Of a stretch of 11,516 bases of DNA, positions 1 to 6,568 are shown in pieces. Both the position numbers and the translations under genes were made by a program. Within the stretch, counting starts at the first letter, position 1, and each line of letters opens with the position of its first letter. The notes under the pieces were generated by a model that worked only from the letters and a program-made list of their open reading frames with translations, did not search any database and was not told the origin of the DNA. Origin of the DNA: Actinomycetota bacterium (GTDB lineage Bacteria; Actinomycetota; Acidimicrobiia; Acidimicrobiales; Ilumatobacteraceae); assembly GCA_005789925.1 (NCBI GenBank), contig SXWG01000181.1, positions 1 through 11,516 of the forward strand, given 5' to 3'.

Positions 1-1142
1 AGCAGCGGGCGCCGTACGTGGATGCGGTCTTCGGCACCCACAACGTCGGGCGGGCGGCGGCGCTGCTGCGGGAGGCGGCGGCGTCGGGCGGACCGGCGTT
101 CGAGGTGCTCGACCGGCCGGAGGAGGGGGAGTTCGCCTCGGTCCTGCCGGCGGTGCGGGACGTCCCGTACGCCGCGTGGGTGACGATCCAGGTCGGCTGT
201 GACAACTCGTGCGCCTTCTGCATCGTGCCGTCGGTGCGGGGCGAGGAGATCAGCCGCCCGTTCGACTCGATCGTCGACGAGGTGCGCACGCTCGCCGCCG
301 GCGGCGTCGTCGAGGTCACGCTCCTCGGCCAGAACGTCAACAGCTACGGCCGCGACCTCACACGTGCCGAGCGACAGGCAGGTGGCGATGTGAGAGTGCG
401 TCCGTTGTTCGCCGATCTCCTGCGCAGTGTCGGAGCAGTTCCAGGAATTCGACGGGTGCGCTACATAAGCCCACACCCCAAGGACATGAAGAGTGACGTC
501 ATCGCGGCCATGGCAGAGACGCCGACGGTGTGTGAGCACCTGCACTACCCGTTGCAGGCGGGCTCTGACCGCGTGTTGGCACTCATGCACAGGGGATACA
601 CCGCGCAGCGGTATCTCGAACGGTTGGCCGAGGCGCGCGCAGCGATGCCCGACATCGCAATCACCACTGACATCATCGTCGGCTTCCCAGGCGAGACGGA
701 AGAAGACTTCGTCCGCACACTCGAGGTGTCGGCAGAAGCCGACTTTGATTCGACGTACACGTTCATCTTCTCGCCGCGTGACGGCACGGAAGCAGCAATC
801 ATGACGGAGCACTTCGTCGAACCGAGCGTGATCGCGGATCGATTCGACCGACTGCGTGTGGTGGTGGAACGAAGTGCGTTGCTGCGCCATGAGGCTCGTG
901 TCGGGCGCACCGAGGAAATCGTCGTGGAGGGACCAAATCGCAAGCGTGAAGGTCACTTCACCGGACGGACGCGCCAGAACAAGTTGGTTCATTTCGCCTC
1001 GCATGAACTATTGCGACCGGGCACATACGGAACAGTCGAGATCACTCGCGGCGCACCTCATTTTCTGGAAGGCATCTTCCGTGAGGTGCTCGCTGAGCCC
1101 ACGCATCGCGTTCGCATTCCGGTGGCCGTGGCCGGGCACTGA
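1..1142 (+). CDS. miaB: tRNA-2-methylthio-N6-dimethylallyladenosine synthase MiaB (5' partial)
   Basis: Radical-SAM methylthiotransferase that adds a methylthio group to i6A37 of tRNAs; it acts on the product of MiaA, encoded next. The reading frame is open from base 3 to the edge (QRAPYVDAVFGTHNVGR), so the GTG at 18 is internal and roughly the first 90 residues, with the N-terminal cluster cysteines, are missing. Seen: the radical-SAM CxxxCxxC motif as CDNSCAFC (bases 199-222), the family motif GQNVNSYG (327-350), SPHPKDM, HYPLQAGSD and IIVGFPGET, then a C-terminal TRAM-like region. The TGA overlaps the miaA ATG by one base, implying translational coupling. Odd: the first 114 readable codons (18-359) have only three A/T-ending codons, while 19 of the next 38 do. 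The protein reads through this break without a frameshift. The family call is secure; whether both halves come from one genome is not. Confidence 0.95.
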   Translation, partial: QRAPYVDAVFGTHNVGRAAALLREAAASGGPAFEVLDRPEEGEFASVLPAVRDVPYAAWVTIQVGCDNSCAFCIVPSVRGEEISRPFDSIVDEVRTLAAGGVVEVTLLGQNVNSYGRDLTRAERQAGGDVRVRPLFADLLRSVGAVPGIRRVRYISPHPKDMKSDVIAAMAETPTVCEHLHYPLQAGSDRVLALMHRGYTAQRYLERLAEARAAMPDIAITTDIIVGFPGETEEDFVRTLEVSAEADFDSTYTFIFSPRDGTEAAIMTEHFVEPSVIADRFDRLRVVVERSALLRHEARVGRTEEIVVEGPNRKREGHFTGRTRQNKLVHFASHELLRPGTYGTVEITRGAPHFLEGIFREVLAEPTHRVRIPVAVAGH

Positions 1143-2050
1143 TGTCAGGACTTCGTCCGATCGCCATCGTCGGACCGACAGCGAGCGGCAAGAGCGACCT
1201 TGCACTCACCATTGGTGCCTCAATCAATGTGCACATCATCGCCGCAGATGCGATGCAGGTGTATCGCCGTATGGACATCGGTACGGCGAAACCGACGTTC
1301 GAAGAGCAGCGACGAATGGTCCATGCGTGCATCGATTTGTGCGAACCAAGTGAGCGCTTCACCATCGCCCGTTATGTCGAGGCCTATCGCCAGGCACTTG
1401 TCACGGCGACGGAGTGTGGGGCACAGCCCGTGGTTGTGGGAGGCACCGGTCTGTACATCACTGCGGTCGTCGACGGATTGGATCTTCCAGGTGAGTGGCC
1501 CGACATTCGGGAAGAGCTCGAACGCAATCCCGATACGACGGCTCTTCACGCTCGTCTGACTGGCATCGATCCGTTGGCCGCAACTCGTATGGAGCCGACG
1601 AATCGTCGCCGAGTTGTTCGGGCCCTCGAAGTCACGTTGGGAAGCGGAAGACCGTTCAGTTCGTTCGGAGATGGCGTGGCCAACTTTCCGCCAACGGATA
1701 TTCGCCAGATTGGTCTTCGTTGGTCGCGTCCCCACTTGTCTCGACGCATAGAGATGCGCGTTCATCGCATGGTCGAGGCGGGTCTCGTGGATGAAGTTCG
1801 TGCGTTGCTTGCCGAGTCCAAGCCGATGTCGGCAACGGCGCGACAGGCACTTGGCTACAAAGAGATCATCGAACACCTCGATGGTCAGACCAGTCTTGAG
1901 TCTGCAATCGAGAAAGTCGTTCTTCGAACTCGTCAGTTCGCCGTTCGCCAGGAGCGATGGTTCCGAAGAGACCCGCGCATCGAGTGGTTCGATGCCGAAA
2001 GCGACCCACTCGAAGAAATCGCCACCCATGTACTGCGATCCCTGGCGTAG
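1142..2050 (+). CDS. miaA: tRNA dimethylallyltransferase MiaA
   Basis: Transfers a dimethylallyl group from DMAPP to N6 of A37 in tRNAs reading UNN codons, giving the i6A that MiaB then methylthiolates. The 302-residue length is normal for bacterial MiaA. Visible: P-loop GPTASGKS (residues 11-18), the DAMQVYR segment with the catalytic Asp at 36, IGTAKP, VGGTGLY (99-105), RRVVRALEV, and the C-terminal ALGYKEI and RQFAVRQERWFRRD motifs. The ATG is chosen because it overlaps the miaB stop (TGATG) and places MSGLRPIAIVGPT at the expected distance from the P-loop. The next gene, dapF, begins 3 or 15 bases after the TAG, so this is a mid-operon gene. The long open frame on the opposite strand across this gene is a shadow. 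Confidence 0.97.
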   Translation: MSGLRPIAIVGPTASGKSDLALTIGASINVHIIAADAMQVYRRMDIGTAKPTFEEQRRMVHACIDLCEPSERFTIARYVEAYRQALVTATECGAQPVVVGGTGLYITAVVDGLDLPGEWPDIREELERNPDTTALHARLTGIDPLAATRMEPTNRRRVVRALEVTLGSGRPFSSFGDGVANFPPTDIRQIGLRWSRPHLSRRIEMRVHRMVEAGLVDEVRALLAESKPMSATARQALGYKEIIEHLDGQTSLESAIEKVVLRTRQFAVRQERWFRRDPRIEWFDAESDPLEEIATHVLRSLA

Positions 2051-2065
2051 GGTGTGAAGACACCT

Positions 2066-2875
2066 ATGGAAGTGGCACTCACCAAGCATCACGGACTTGG
2101 GAATGACTTTCTCGTCTACGACATCGCTCAAGGTGTGCCGCAGATTCCGTGGTCCGAGTTGGCTCAGCGCTGGTGTGATCGACGCATGGGTGTGGGTGCC
2201 GACGGCCTGTTGGTGTTGGAACGTCACGGTGATCGGCGCGCGTCAATGATGCTGTTCAACTCTGACGGAAGTCGTGCCGAGATGAGCGGCTATGGCATTC
2301 GGTGTCTCGTACAGGCTGCCTACACGGCAGACGGGGTGACAGGTCCTTGCACCTATTCGATCGTGACGGAGGCCGGTGAGCGCGTCGTCGAAGTGCTCGG
2401 TGACCCAGAAGGTGGACTTCAAAATGTGGTGGTCGACATGGGGATCATCGAAGACATCGATGCGCCACCACGCTGGGACGACCTTGAAGCGCACCCAGAT
2501 CGACCGGTGCGACATGTGAGCCTGGGCAACCCGCATTCGGTGGTTGCTGTCGACGACGTGGCCCTCGTCGACCTTCGCGCACTCGGGGCGAAAGTGCCTG
2601 ATATCAACCTCGAAATCGTCGAGCCGGGTCCTGAGCCACATGCCATCACGATGCGAGTTCATGAACGAGGTGCTGGTGTGACGTTGGCCTGCGGAACCGG
2701 AGCCTGCGCAAGTGCCGAGGCGGCACTGTCGTGGGGCATCGTGCCGACCTCAACTCATGAGGTGCTCGTTCACATGGATGGCGGCGATGCCAGAGTTCGT
2801 GTCGATTCGCAGACTCGTCGGGCGACATTGATCGGCCCGACGCAATACGTTGCGACGGTCACGGTGCACGTGTGA
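2066..2875 (+). CDS. dapF: Diaminopimelate epimerase DapF, first catalytic Cys replaced by Ser
   Basis: By family, DapF converts LL- to meso-diaminopimelate for lysine and peptidoglycan. The fold markers are complete: TKHHGLGNDF (residues 6-15), GVGADG (42-47), FNSDGS (64-69), GNPH (154-157), HERGAGVT (199-206) and ACGTGACA (208-215), which carries the second catalytic cysteine, Cys209. The first catalytic motif, normally xxCGNGxRC, reads MSGYGIRC (73-80). Ser74 therefore stands where the active-site Cys belongs (E. coli Cys73) and Tyr76 replaces the conserved Asn. The codons are clean (agc ggc tat ggc), with no frameshift. I chose the ATG at 2066 (269 aa); an in-frame GTG at 2054, three bases after the miaA stop, is equally possible, and neither has a strong Shine-Dalgarno. 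The stop overlaps hflX by 4 nt (GTGA). Family assignment is firm; normal epimerase activity is uncertain. Confidence 0.92.
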   Translation: MEVALTKHHGLGNDFLVYDIAQGVPQIPWSELAQRWCDRRMGVGADGLLVLERHGDRRASMMLFNSDGSRAEMSGYGIRCLVQAAYTADGVTGPCTYSIVTEAGERVVEVLGDPEGGLQNVVVDMGIIEDIDAPPRWDDLEAHPDRPVRHVSLGNPHSVVAVDDVALVDLRALGAKVPDINLEIVEPGPEPHAITMRVHERGAGVTLACGTGACASAEAALSWGIVPTSTHEVLVHMDGGDARVRVDSQTRRATLIGPTQYVATVTVHV

Positions 2876-4185
2876 GCAACCCGTATCAGGAGGCGCTCGG
2901 GCGTACGCTCATCGAGCGCACGTTTCGTGAGCGCATCGTGTTGGTCGGAGTCACACTTGTCGGACAAACCGACGAAGACACTGAAGAAGGACTCGACGAG
3001 CTGGCTCTGCTGGTCGACACAGCCGGAGCAGACGAAGCAGCTCGGGTGACACAGCGTCGCGACACACCAGACCCGACCTTCTATATCGGAAAAGGAAAAG
3101 TCGATGAGTTGCACGAAGTGTGCCTCGCTGTCGATGCCGACACAGTGGTGTTTGATGCCGAGCTGACACCAGCGCAGCAATTCAACTTGGAAAAAGTCCT
3201 CGGTCGAACGGCAATCGACCGCACTGCAGTCATTCTCGACATCTTCGGCCAGAACGCGCACACCCTCGAAGGAAAAGCGCAAGTCGAGTTAGCACTGCTT
3301 CGGTACCGGCTGCCGCGTTTGCGTCGTGGTGCCAAAGCGAAGTTGTCCCAGCAAAGTGGTGGCGTCGGTGCTCGCACGCGTGGTTCCGGTGAGACACGAC
3401 TCGAGGTCGACCGCCGCGCGATCATGTCGCGCATCAACAAGCTAGAACGCGATCTGAAGGACCTGCGTAACACACGGCTTGTGCAGCGAAAGAGCCGCGG
3501 CCGAAGCGGACTAGCCAACGTTGTCATCGTCGGATACACGAACGCCGGAAAGTCGACACTCTTGAACTCCCTCACGCAGGCCGGAGTGCTCGCCGAGAAC
3601 CGCCTCTTCGCGACCTTGGATCCGACCACCCGTCGCCTTGCTCTGCCTGGTGGAGAACCCGTGTTGCTCACCGACACTGTCGGCTTCGTGCGTAAGTTGC
3701 CGCACGGCCTCATCGAGTCGTTCAAGAGCACGCTGGAAGTGGCCGCAGAGGCAGACCTACTCGTGCACGTGGTTGATGCGAGTGCTCAATTCCCCGAGCA
3801 TCAGATCACTGCTGTCCATGAAGTGTTGGACGAAATCGGTGCCGGCAACGTGCCTGAGCTGATCGTGTTCAACAAGTGCGACCTGGCAGATGATGACGGC
3901 GCACATCTTGTCTCCACCCACACCGGTTCGGTGGCCGTGTCAGCGCTCAAGCAGCGTCACGTCAATGTCTTTCTGCGAACCTTGGCAGACCGGGTCCGGT
4001 CATTGACCGCGGTGACTGAGTTGGTGATTCCGTTCGACCGCGGCGATGTGCTCGCAGCGGTGCACCGAGAAGGCGAAGTCGTGTCCACCGAGAGCGCAGA
4101 CGATGCGATGGTGGTTCGGGCCCGTCTGTCTGATGCGTCGCGTGGTCGCCTGTCGCAGTTCGTTCGCGGCACTCGCGATGGGTAA
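2872..4185 (+). CDS. hflX: Ribosome-associated GTPase HflX
   Basis: Translation-factor-class GTPase that, in characterised bacteria, binds the 50S subunit and splits or rescues stalled ribosomes under stress. The 437 residues are full length. Domain order: N-terminal HflX domain (about 20-180) with PDPTFYIGKGKVDEL, the ELTPAQQFNLE segment and the family signature GARTRGSGETRLEVDRR (166-182); a helical linker (183-210); then the G domain with G1 GYTNAGKS (221-228), G3 DTVGF (268-272), G4 NKCD (334-337) and a G5-like VSA (356-358). The GTG start is fixed by the 4-nt overlap with the dapF stop, so it is probably translationally coupled. The aminotransferase ATG lies 13 bases after its TAA. The dapF-hflX-lexA order is also found in mycobacteria. 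Confidence 0.97.
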   Translation: MSNPYQEALGRTLIERTFRERIVLVGVTLVGQTDEDTEEGLDELALLVDTAGADEAARVTQRRDTPDPTFYIGKGKVDELHEVCLAVDADTVVFDAELTPAQQFNLEKVLGRTAIDRTAVILDIFGQNAHTLEGKAQVELALLRYRLPRLRRGAKAKLSQQSGGVGARTRGSGETRLEVDRRAIMSRINKLERDLKDLRNTRLVQRKSRGRSGLANVVIVGYTNAGKSTLLNSLTQAGVLAENRLFATLDPTTRRLALPGGEPVLLTDTVGFVRKLPHGLIESFKSTLEVAAEADLLVHVVDASAQFPEHQITAVHEVLDEIGAGNVPELIVFNKCDLADDDGAHLVSTHTGSVAVSALKQRHVNVFLRTLADRVRSLTAVTELVIPFDRGDVLAAVHREGEVVSTESADDAMVVRARLSDASRGRLSQFVRGTRDG

Positions 4186-4198
4186 ACATGAGAACTCC

Positions 4199-5320
4199 AT
4201 GACAGACCGTGACGCTTTAGGTTTCGAGCCGCCGCCGTATCCCTACGACCGACTCGATGCTTTTCATAAGGTGGCAGCGACCCACGACGGAGGAGTCATT
4301 GATCTCTCCATTGGTACGCCGTGCGATCCGCCGCCAACAGCTGTTGTCGAGGCACTGTCAACCTCGGGAGCCGAGCGTGGATATCCGCAGAGCATCGGAA
4401 GCGAGGCCTTGCGTCGTGCCATCGCTCGATGGATGGCCCGCCGATTCGCCATCGACATGCCGGTGTCTCGCATCGCGGCATGCATCGGAACGAAAGAATT
4501 CGTCGCGACCACGCCGCAATACATGAAGTTGCGTCGACCGAATCGGGACACTGTTCTGTATCCGCAAACTGCGTACCCGACGTATGAAATGGGAGCGATA
4601 CTCGCCGGGCTACGGGCACTGCCGGTGCCGATGAATGCGAACGGCACGATGAACCTTGCGTCGATTTCACGTGACGATGCGCAACGCGCACTCATGTTGT
4701 GGGTGAACAGCCCGAGTAATCCCACGGGTGAGCTGGATGACCTAGGCGCCGCGGCAGCATGGGGACGCACTCACGGAGTCCCGGTGTTCAGCGACGAGTG
4801 CTACACCGAATTCACATGGTCAAGCGGTTCGCAGTCGATCTTGCAGCATGGGGCAGAAGGTGTAATTGCCGTGCACTCACTGTCCAAGCGTTCGAATCTT
4901 GCCGGTGTCCGCGTCGGGTTCTACGCGGGCGACGCCGACACCGTGAGCTATCTGCAAGAAGTTCGCAAACATGCCGGGTTCATGGTGCCTGGGCCAGCGC
5001 AGGCCGCCGCCATCGCGGCACTGGATGATGATGAACACGTCAGAGTCCAACGCGATCGGTATTTGTCGCGTCTCGAAAAAGTCGCACAGGTGTTGAGCAC
5101 GTGGAGCGGAGTGTCCATCAGCATGCCGGCCGGCGGTTTCTACTTGTGGTGTGACGTGGGCGATGCCTGGGGTTTCACTGAGCGATTGGCGACCGATGGG
5201 GGAGCACTGGTAAGCCCCGGAGACTTTTACGGACCACAGGGTGCGCGCTTTGTGCGCGTGGCGGTGGTGCAACCCGATTCTCGAATCACATTGCTGGCAG
5301 ATCGTTTGTCGCGTCGCTGA
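4199..5320 (+). CDS. dapC: PLP-dependent class I/II aminotransferase, probable succinyldiaminopimelate transaminase (DapC-like)
   Basis: Fold-type I aminotransferase of 373 residues, the usual length for actinobacterial DapC, which makes N-succinyl-LL-DAP from the 2-amino-6-oxopimelate intermediate. Seen: DLSIGTPCDPPP (35-46), GYPQSIGSEALRRAI (61-75), VNSPSNPTGELDD (169-181) with the PLP-contacting Asn, FSDECY (197-202) with the Asp that contacts the PLP ring nitrogen, SLSKRSN (227-233) with the Schiff-base Lys230, AGVRVGF (235-241), and a C-terminal GARFVRVA that supplies the carboxylate-binding Arg. The ATG at 4199 fits the family N-terminus (FEPPPYPYDRL); an in-frame ATG at 4178 would overlap hflX. 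The Shine-Dalgarno is weak. Co-operonic dapF supports the DAP role, but related aminotransferases differ in substrate, so DapC is inferred from sequence feel and context. It converges on lexA with 15 bp between stops. Confidence 0.85.
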   Translation: MTDRDALGFEPPPYPYDRLDAFHKVAATHDGGVIDLSIGTPCDPPPTAVVEALSTSGAERGYPQSIGSEALRRAIARWMARRFAIDMPVSRIAACIGTKEFVATTPQYMKLRRPNRDTVLYPQTAYPTYEMGAILAGLRALPVPMNANGTMNLASISRDDAQRALMLWVNSPSNPTGELDDLGAAAAWGRTHGVPVFSDECYTEFTWSSGSQSILQHGAEGVIAVHSLSKRSNLAGVRVGFYAGDADTVSYLQEVRKHAGFMVPGPAQAAAIAALDDDEHVRVQRDRYLSRLEKVAQVLSTWSGVSISMPAGGFYLWCDVGDAWGFTERLATDGGALVSPGDFYGPQGARFVRVAVVQPDSRITLLADRLSRR

Positions 5321-5335
5321 TGCGACGTTGCGTCG
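5312..5335. terminator. Possible bidirectional terminator between aminotransferase and lexA
   Basis: Two mutually exclusive GC-rich hairpins sit between the convergent stops: CGTCGC/GCGACG (5312-5317 with 5322-5327, loop TGAT including the stop) and CGACG/CGTCG (5323-5327 with 5331-5335, loop TTG). Neither is followed by a T run on either strand. Position supports a terminator; the short stems keep confidence low. Confidence 0.3.
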
Positions 5336-5965
5336 TCAGATACGACGAAGGACAGTGACGACTTTTCCGAAGATGCTGACTTCGTCGGCGTTGAACACCA
5401 TGGGCTGAAGCCGTGGGTTCGACGGAATGAGAGTGATCTTGTTTCCTGACTTTTTGAAGGTCTTGACAGTTCCTTCTTCGCCTGGAATACCTGCCACCAC
5501 GATGTCGCCGTTGTCGGCCGTGTTCTGCTGGCGTGCAACGACATAGTCGCCATCGAGGATGCCCGCTTCGATCATGCTGTCGCCACGAACGCGGAGCATG
5601 AAGAGCTCTCCCTCGCCCGTGAAGTCGGACGGCATCGGGATGAGGTCTTCGACATTTTCTTGCGCGAGCACGTCGGTACCTGCGGCTACTTCGCCGATGA
5701 GCGGAATATGTCGCGAGGGGCGACGATCCATGGCAACGCCGGAGTTGGTGTCGAAGCGCACTTCGATGGCGCGGGGCTTGGTCGGGTCACGGCGCAGATA
5801 CCCGAGGCGCTGGAGGGTGGCGAGGTGGTTGTGCACCGTGGAGGGGGAGTTGAGGCCGACGGCCTCGCCGATCTCGCGCACGCTCGGCGGGTAGCCCCGA
5901 TCTTGCATGCATTGCTCGATGACGTTGAGGATCTCGCGCTGACGTGGGGTGAGGGTTTCGGCCAT
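5336..5965 (-). CDS. lexA: SOS regulon repressor LexA
   Basis: Transcriptional repressor of the SOS regulon; it self-cleaves when RecA filaments form on damaged DNA. The 209-residue protein has an N-terminal winged helix (LTPRQREIL, YPPSVREIGEAVGL, STVHNHLATLQRLGYL; residues 5-57) and a C-terminal S24 peptidase domain. The cleavage bond is Ala95-Gly96 in GEVAAGTD, the nucleophile is Ser130 in RGDSM, and the general base is Lys168 in VKTF. An upstream in-frame ATG at 6019 would add 18 residues, but MAETLTPRQ is the family start. The ATG at 5965 also lies 7 nt after a TACGCT -10 element, so the mRNA is probably leaderless, which fits the absence of a Shine-Dalgarno. LexA-box-like dyads overlap its own -10 and -35, implying autorepression. 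It diverges from a LysM protein, as in mycobacteria. Confidence 0.97.
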   Translation of the reverse strand: MAETLTPRQREILNVIEQCMQDRGYPPSVREIGEAVGLNSPSTVHNHLATLQRLGYLRRDPTKPRAIEVRFDTNSGVAMDRRPSRHIPLIGEVAAGTDVLAQENVEDLIPMPSDFTGEGELFMLRVRGDSMIEAGILDGDYVVARQQNTADNGDIVVAGIPGEEGTVKTFKKSGNKITLIPSNPRLQPMVFNADEVSIFGKVVTVLRRI

Positions 5966-5971
5966 GGCCTG

Positions 5972-6000
5972 AGCGTACAGGTGTTCGCCCCGTGGGTCAA
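5972..6000 (-). promoter_or_regulatory. lexA promoter (leaderless)
   Basis: On the minus strand a TTGACC -35 (6000-5995) is separated by 17 bp from a TACGCT -10 (5977-5972). Six bases then lead to the lexA ATG, so transcription should begin at or next to the A of the start codon. LexA-box-like dyads at 5975-5986 and 5998-6009 overlap the two elements. Confidence 0.7.
5975..5986. promoter_or_regulatory. LexA-box-like dyad 1 (one mismatch)
   Basis: GTAC-AGGT-GTTC, one mismatch from the actinobacterial core GAAC-N4-GTTC. It overlaps the lexA -10 element; read on the minus strand it contains the same GAACACCTGT as the perfect box at 6041. Degenerate, so occupancy is uncertain. Confidence 0.45.
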
Positions 6001-6009
6001 ACACCTGTT
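5998..6009. promoter_or_regulatory. LexA-box-like dyad 2 (one mismatch)
   Basis: CAAC-ACCT-GTTC, one mismatch from GAAC-N4-GTTC, with a flanking G that extends the right arm (GTTCG). It abuts and overlaps the lexA -35 element, a classic repressor position. Confidence 0.55.
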
Positions 6010-6012
6010 CGC

Positions 6013-6024
6013 CAAACATTTGTT
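6013..6024. promoter_or_regulatory. LexA-box-like dyad 3 (one mismatch)
   Basis: AAAC-ATTT-GTTC, one mismatch from the core. It lies between the two divergent promoters, just upstream of the lexA -35. Its AT-rich spacer differs from the ACCT/ACCC spacers of the other dyads. Confidence 0.45.
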
Positions 6025-6033
6025 CGTAGACCC

Positions 6034-6062
6034 CTTGACACGAACACCTGTTCGGGGCAAAC
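6034..6062 (+). promoter_or_regulatory. Promoter of the LysM/ChiZ-like gene
   Basis: Consensus -35 TTGACA (6034-6039), 17-bp spacer and a weak -10 CAAACT (6057-6062); AACTAT at 6060-6065 is an alternative -10. The start would be near 6069, giving a leader of about 70 nt. One perfect SOS box fills the spacer and another covers the expected start. Confidence 0.6.
6041..6052. promoter_or_regulatory. LexA (SOS) box, perfect core
   Basis: GAAC-ACCT-GTTC, flanked by C and G (CGAAC...GTTCG), an exact match to the actinobacterial SOS core. It lies between the -35 and -10 of the LysM gene promoter, so bound LexA should block RNA polymerase. Confidence 0.88.
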
Positions 6063-6066
6063 TATC

Positions 6067-6078
6067 GAACACCCGTTC
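6067..6078. promoter_or_regulatory. LexA (SOS) box, perfect core
   Basis: GAAC-ACCC-GTTC with TC/GT flanks (TCGAAC...GTTCGT), the best match to the mycobacterial consensus TCGAAC-N4-GTTCGA. It covers the predicted transcription start of the LysM gene. Confidence 0.9.
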
Positions 6079-6139
6079 GTTACGGTGCCAACAACCCACC
6101 AGAACCGCCCAGTTCAGCCCCCGCCAGAAGGAGACCCCC

Positions 6140-6499
6140 ATGAGCACCATCACCCACATCGACCCCCTCTTCGCGTCACGTCGTCCCGTCGCCCGACCAG
6201 CTGCCCGTGTCGGCACCGGGGCGACGCCGCGACCAGTCATCATGCGTCGTCGAATTTCACTCGGCCTTGTTGCTCTCGCCGTGGTCGCCACGGGGGTGCT
6301 GGGCAGCCGCGCGATGGCCACCGAACCGTCAGCCAATGACGCCGGGGTTCCGAGAACAGTTGTCGCGCAGCCCGGTGACACCATCTGGGGCATCGCTCGC
6401 GATCTCATGCCACAAGGCGACATCACGGAACTCGTCGATGTTCTGGTCCGCATGAACGGAGATCAAATCTCCGCCGGCCAGATCATTCGCATCCCCTGA
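6140..6499 (+). CDS. SOS-inducible LysM membrane protein, ChiZ/DivS-like cell division inhibitor
   Basis: Small protein of 119 residues in three parts: an Arg/Pro-rich N-terminus (1-38, with RRPVARP and MRRRIS), one hydrophobic segment (about 40-56, LGLVALAVVATGVLG), and a C-terminal LysM domain (about 71-118, with TVVAQPGDTIWGIARDL and ISAGQIIRIP). That architecture, a cytosolic tail, a membrane anchor and an outside peptidoglycan-binding LysM, matches mycobacterial ChiZ (Rv2719c). ChiZ is also divergent from lexA, damage-induced and able to inhibit division; the corynebacterial counterpart in this position is DivS. The start is the ATG with GAAGGAG six bases upstream (6127-6133); the frame is open further upstream but lacks a better site. 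Two perfect LexA boxes control it. No separate catalytic domain is visible. The LysM anchor is certain; the division-inhibitor role is inferred from synteny and SOS control. Confidence 0.85.
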   Translation: MSTITHIDPLFASRRPVARPAARVGTGATPRPVIMRRRISLGLVALAVVATGVLGSRAMATEPSANDAGVPRTVVAQPGDTIWGIARDLMPQGDITELVDVLVRMNGDQISAGQIIRIP

Positions 6500-6500
6500 T

Positions 6501-6529
6501 CCCCTGTCCGTGTACGACGCGGACAGGGG
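6501..6529 (+). terminator. Strong GC-rich hairpin after the LysM gene
   Basis: A perfect 10-bp stem, CCCCTGTCCG (6501-6510) with CGGACAGGGG (6520-6529) and a 9-nt loop, begins one base after the LysM gene stop. It is followed by purine-rich sequence rather than a T run, as is common for actinobacterial terminators. It separates the SOS gene from nrdR. Confidence 0.65.
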
Positions 6530-6556
6530 AGACAGAAAGTAAAGAAAACCCCGCAC

Positions 6557-6568
6557 TACTCTGTAGAC
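6557..6568 (+). promoter_or_regulatory. nrdR -10 element, leaderless start
   Basis: TACTCT (6557-6562, TAnnnT type) ends six bases before the nrdR GTG, placing the expected transcription start on the start codon. No Shine-Dalgarno and no convincing -35 were found. Confidence 0.5.

Noticed and set aside
18..20. GTG at 18 as the true start of miaB
   Set aside because: The frame is open upstream and the codons before it (QRAPY) match internal MiaB sequence; the gene is simply cut by the window edge.
1220..2227. Long minus-strand open frame (335 codons) across miaA and dapF
   Set aside because: It is fully antisense to two confidently identified genes, has no recognisable motif and no ribosome-binding site; a high-GC shadow.
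5966..6019. Longer LexA starting at 6019
   Set aside because: The extra 18 residues would encode the promoter and LexA boxes; family members start at the MAETLTPRQ position.
5660..6139. A long N-terminal extension of the LysM protein, since its frame stays open from 5660
   Set aside because: The extension would run through lexA antisense, its promoter and all SOS boxes; the ATG at 6140 has a strong Shine-Dalgarno and a sensible domain layout.
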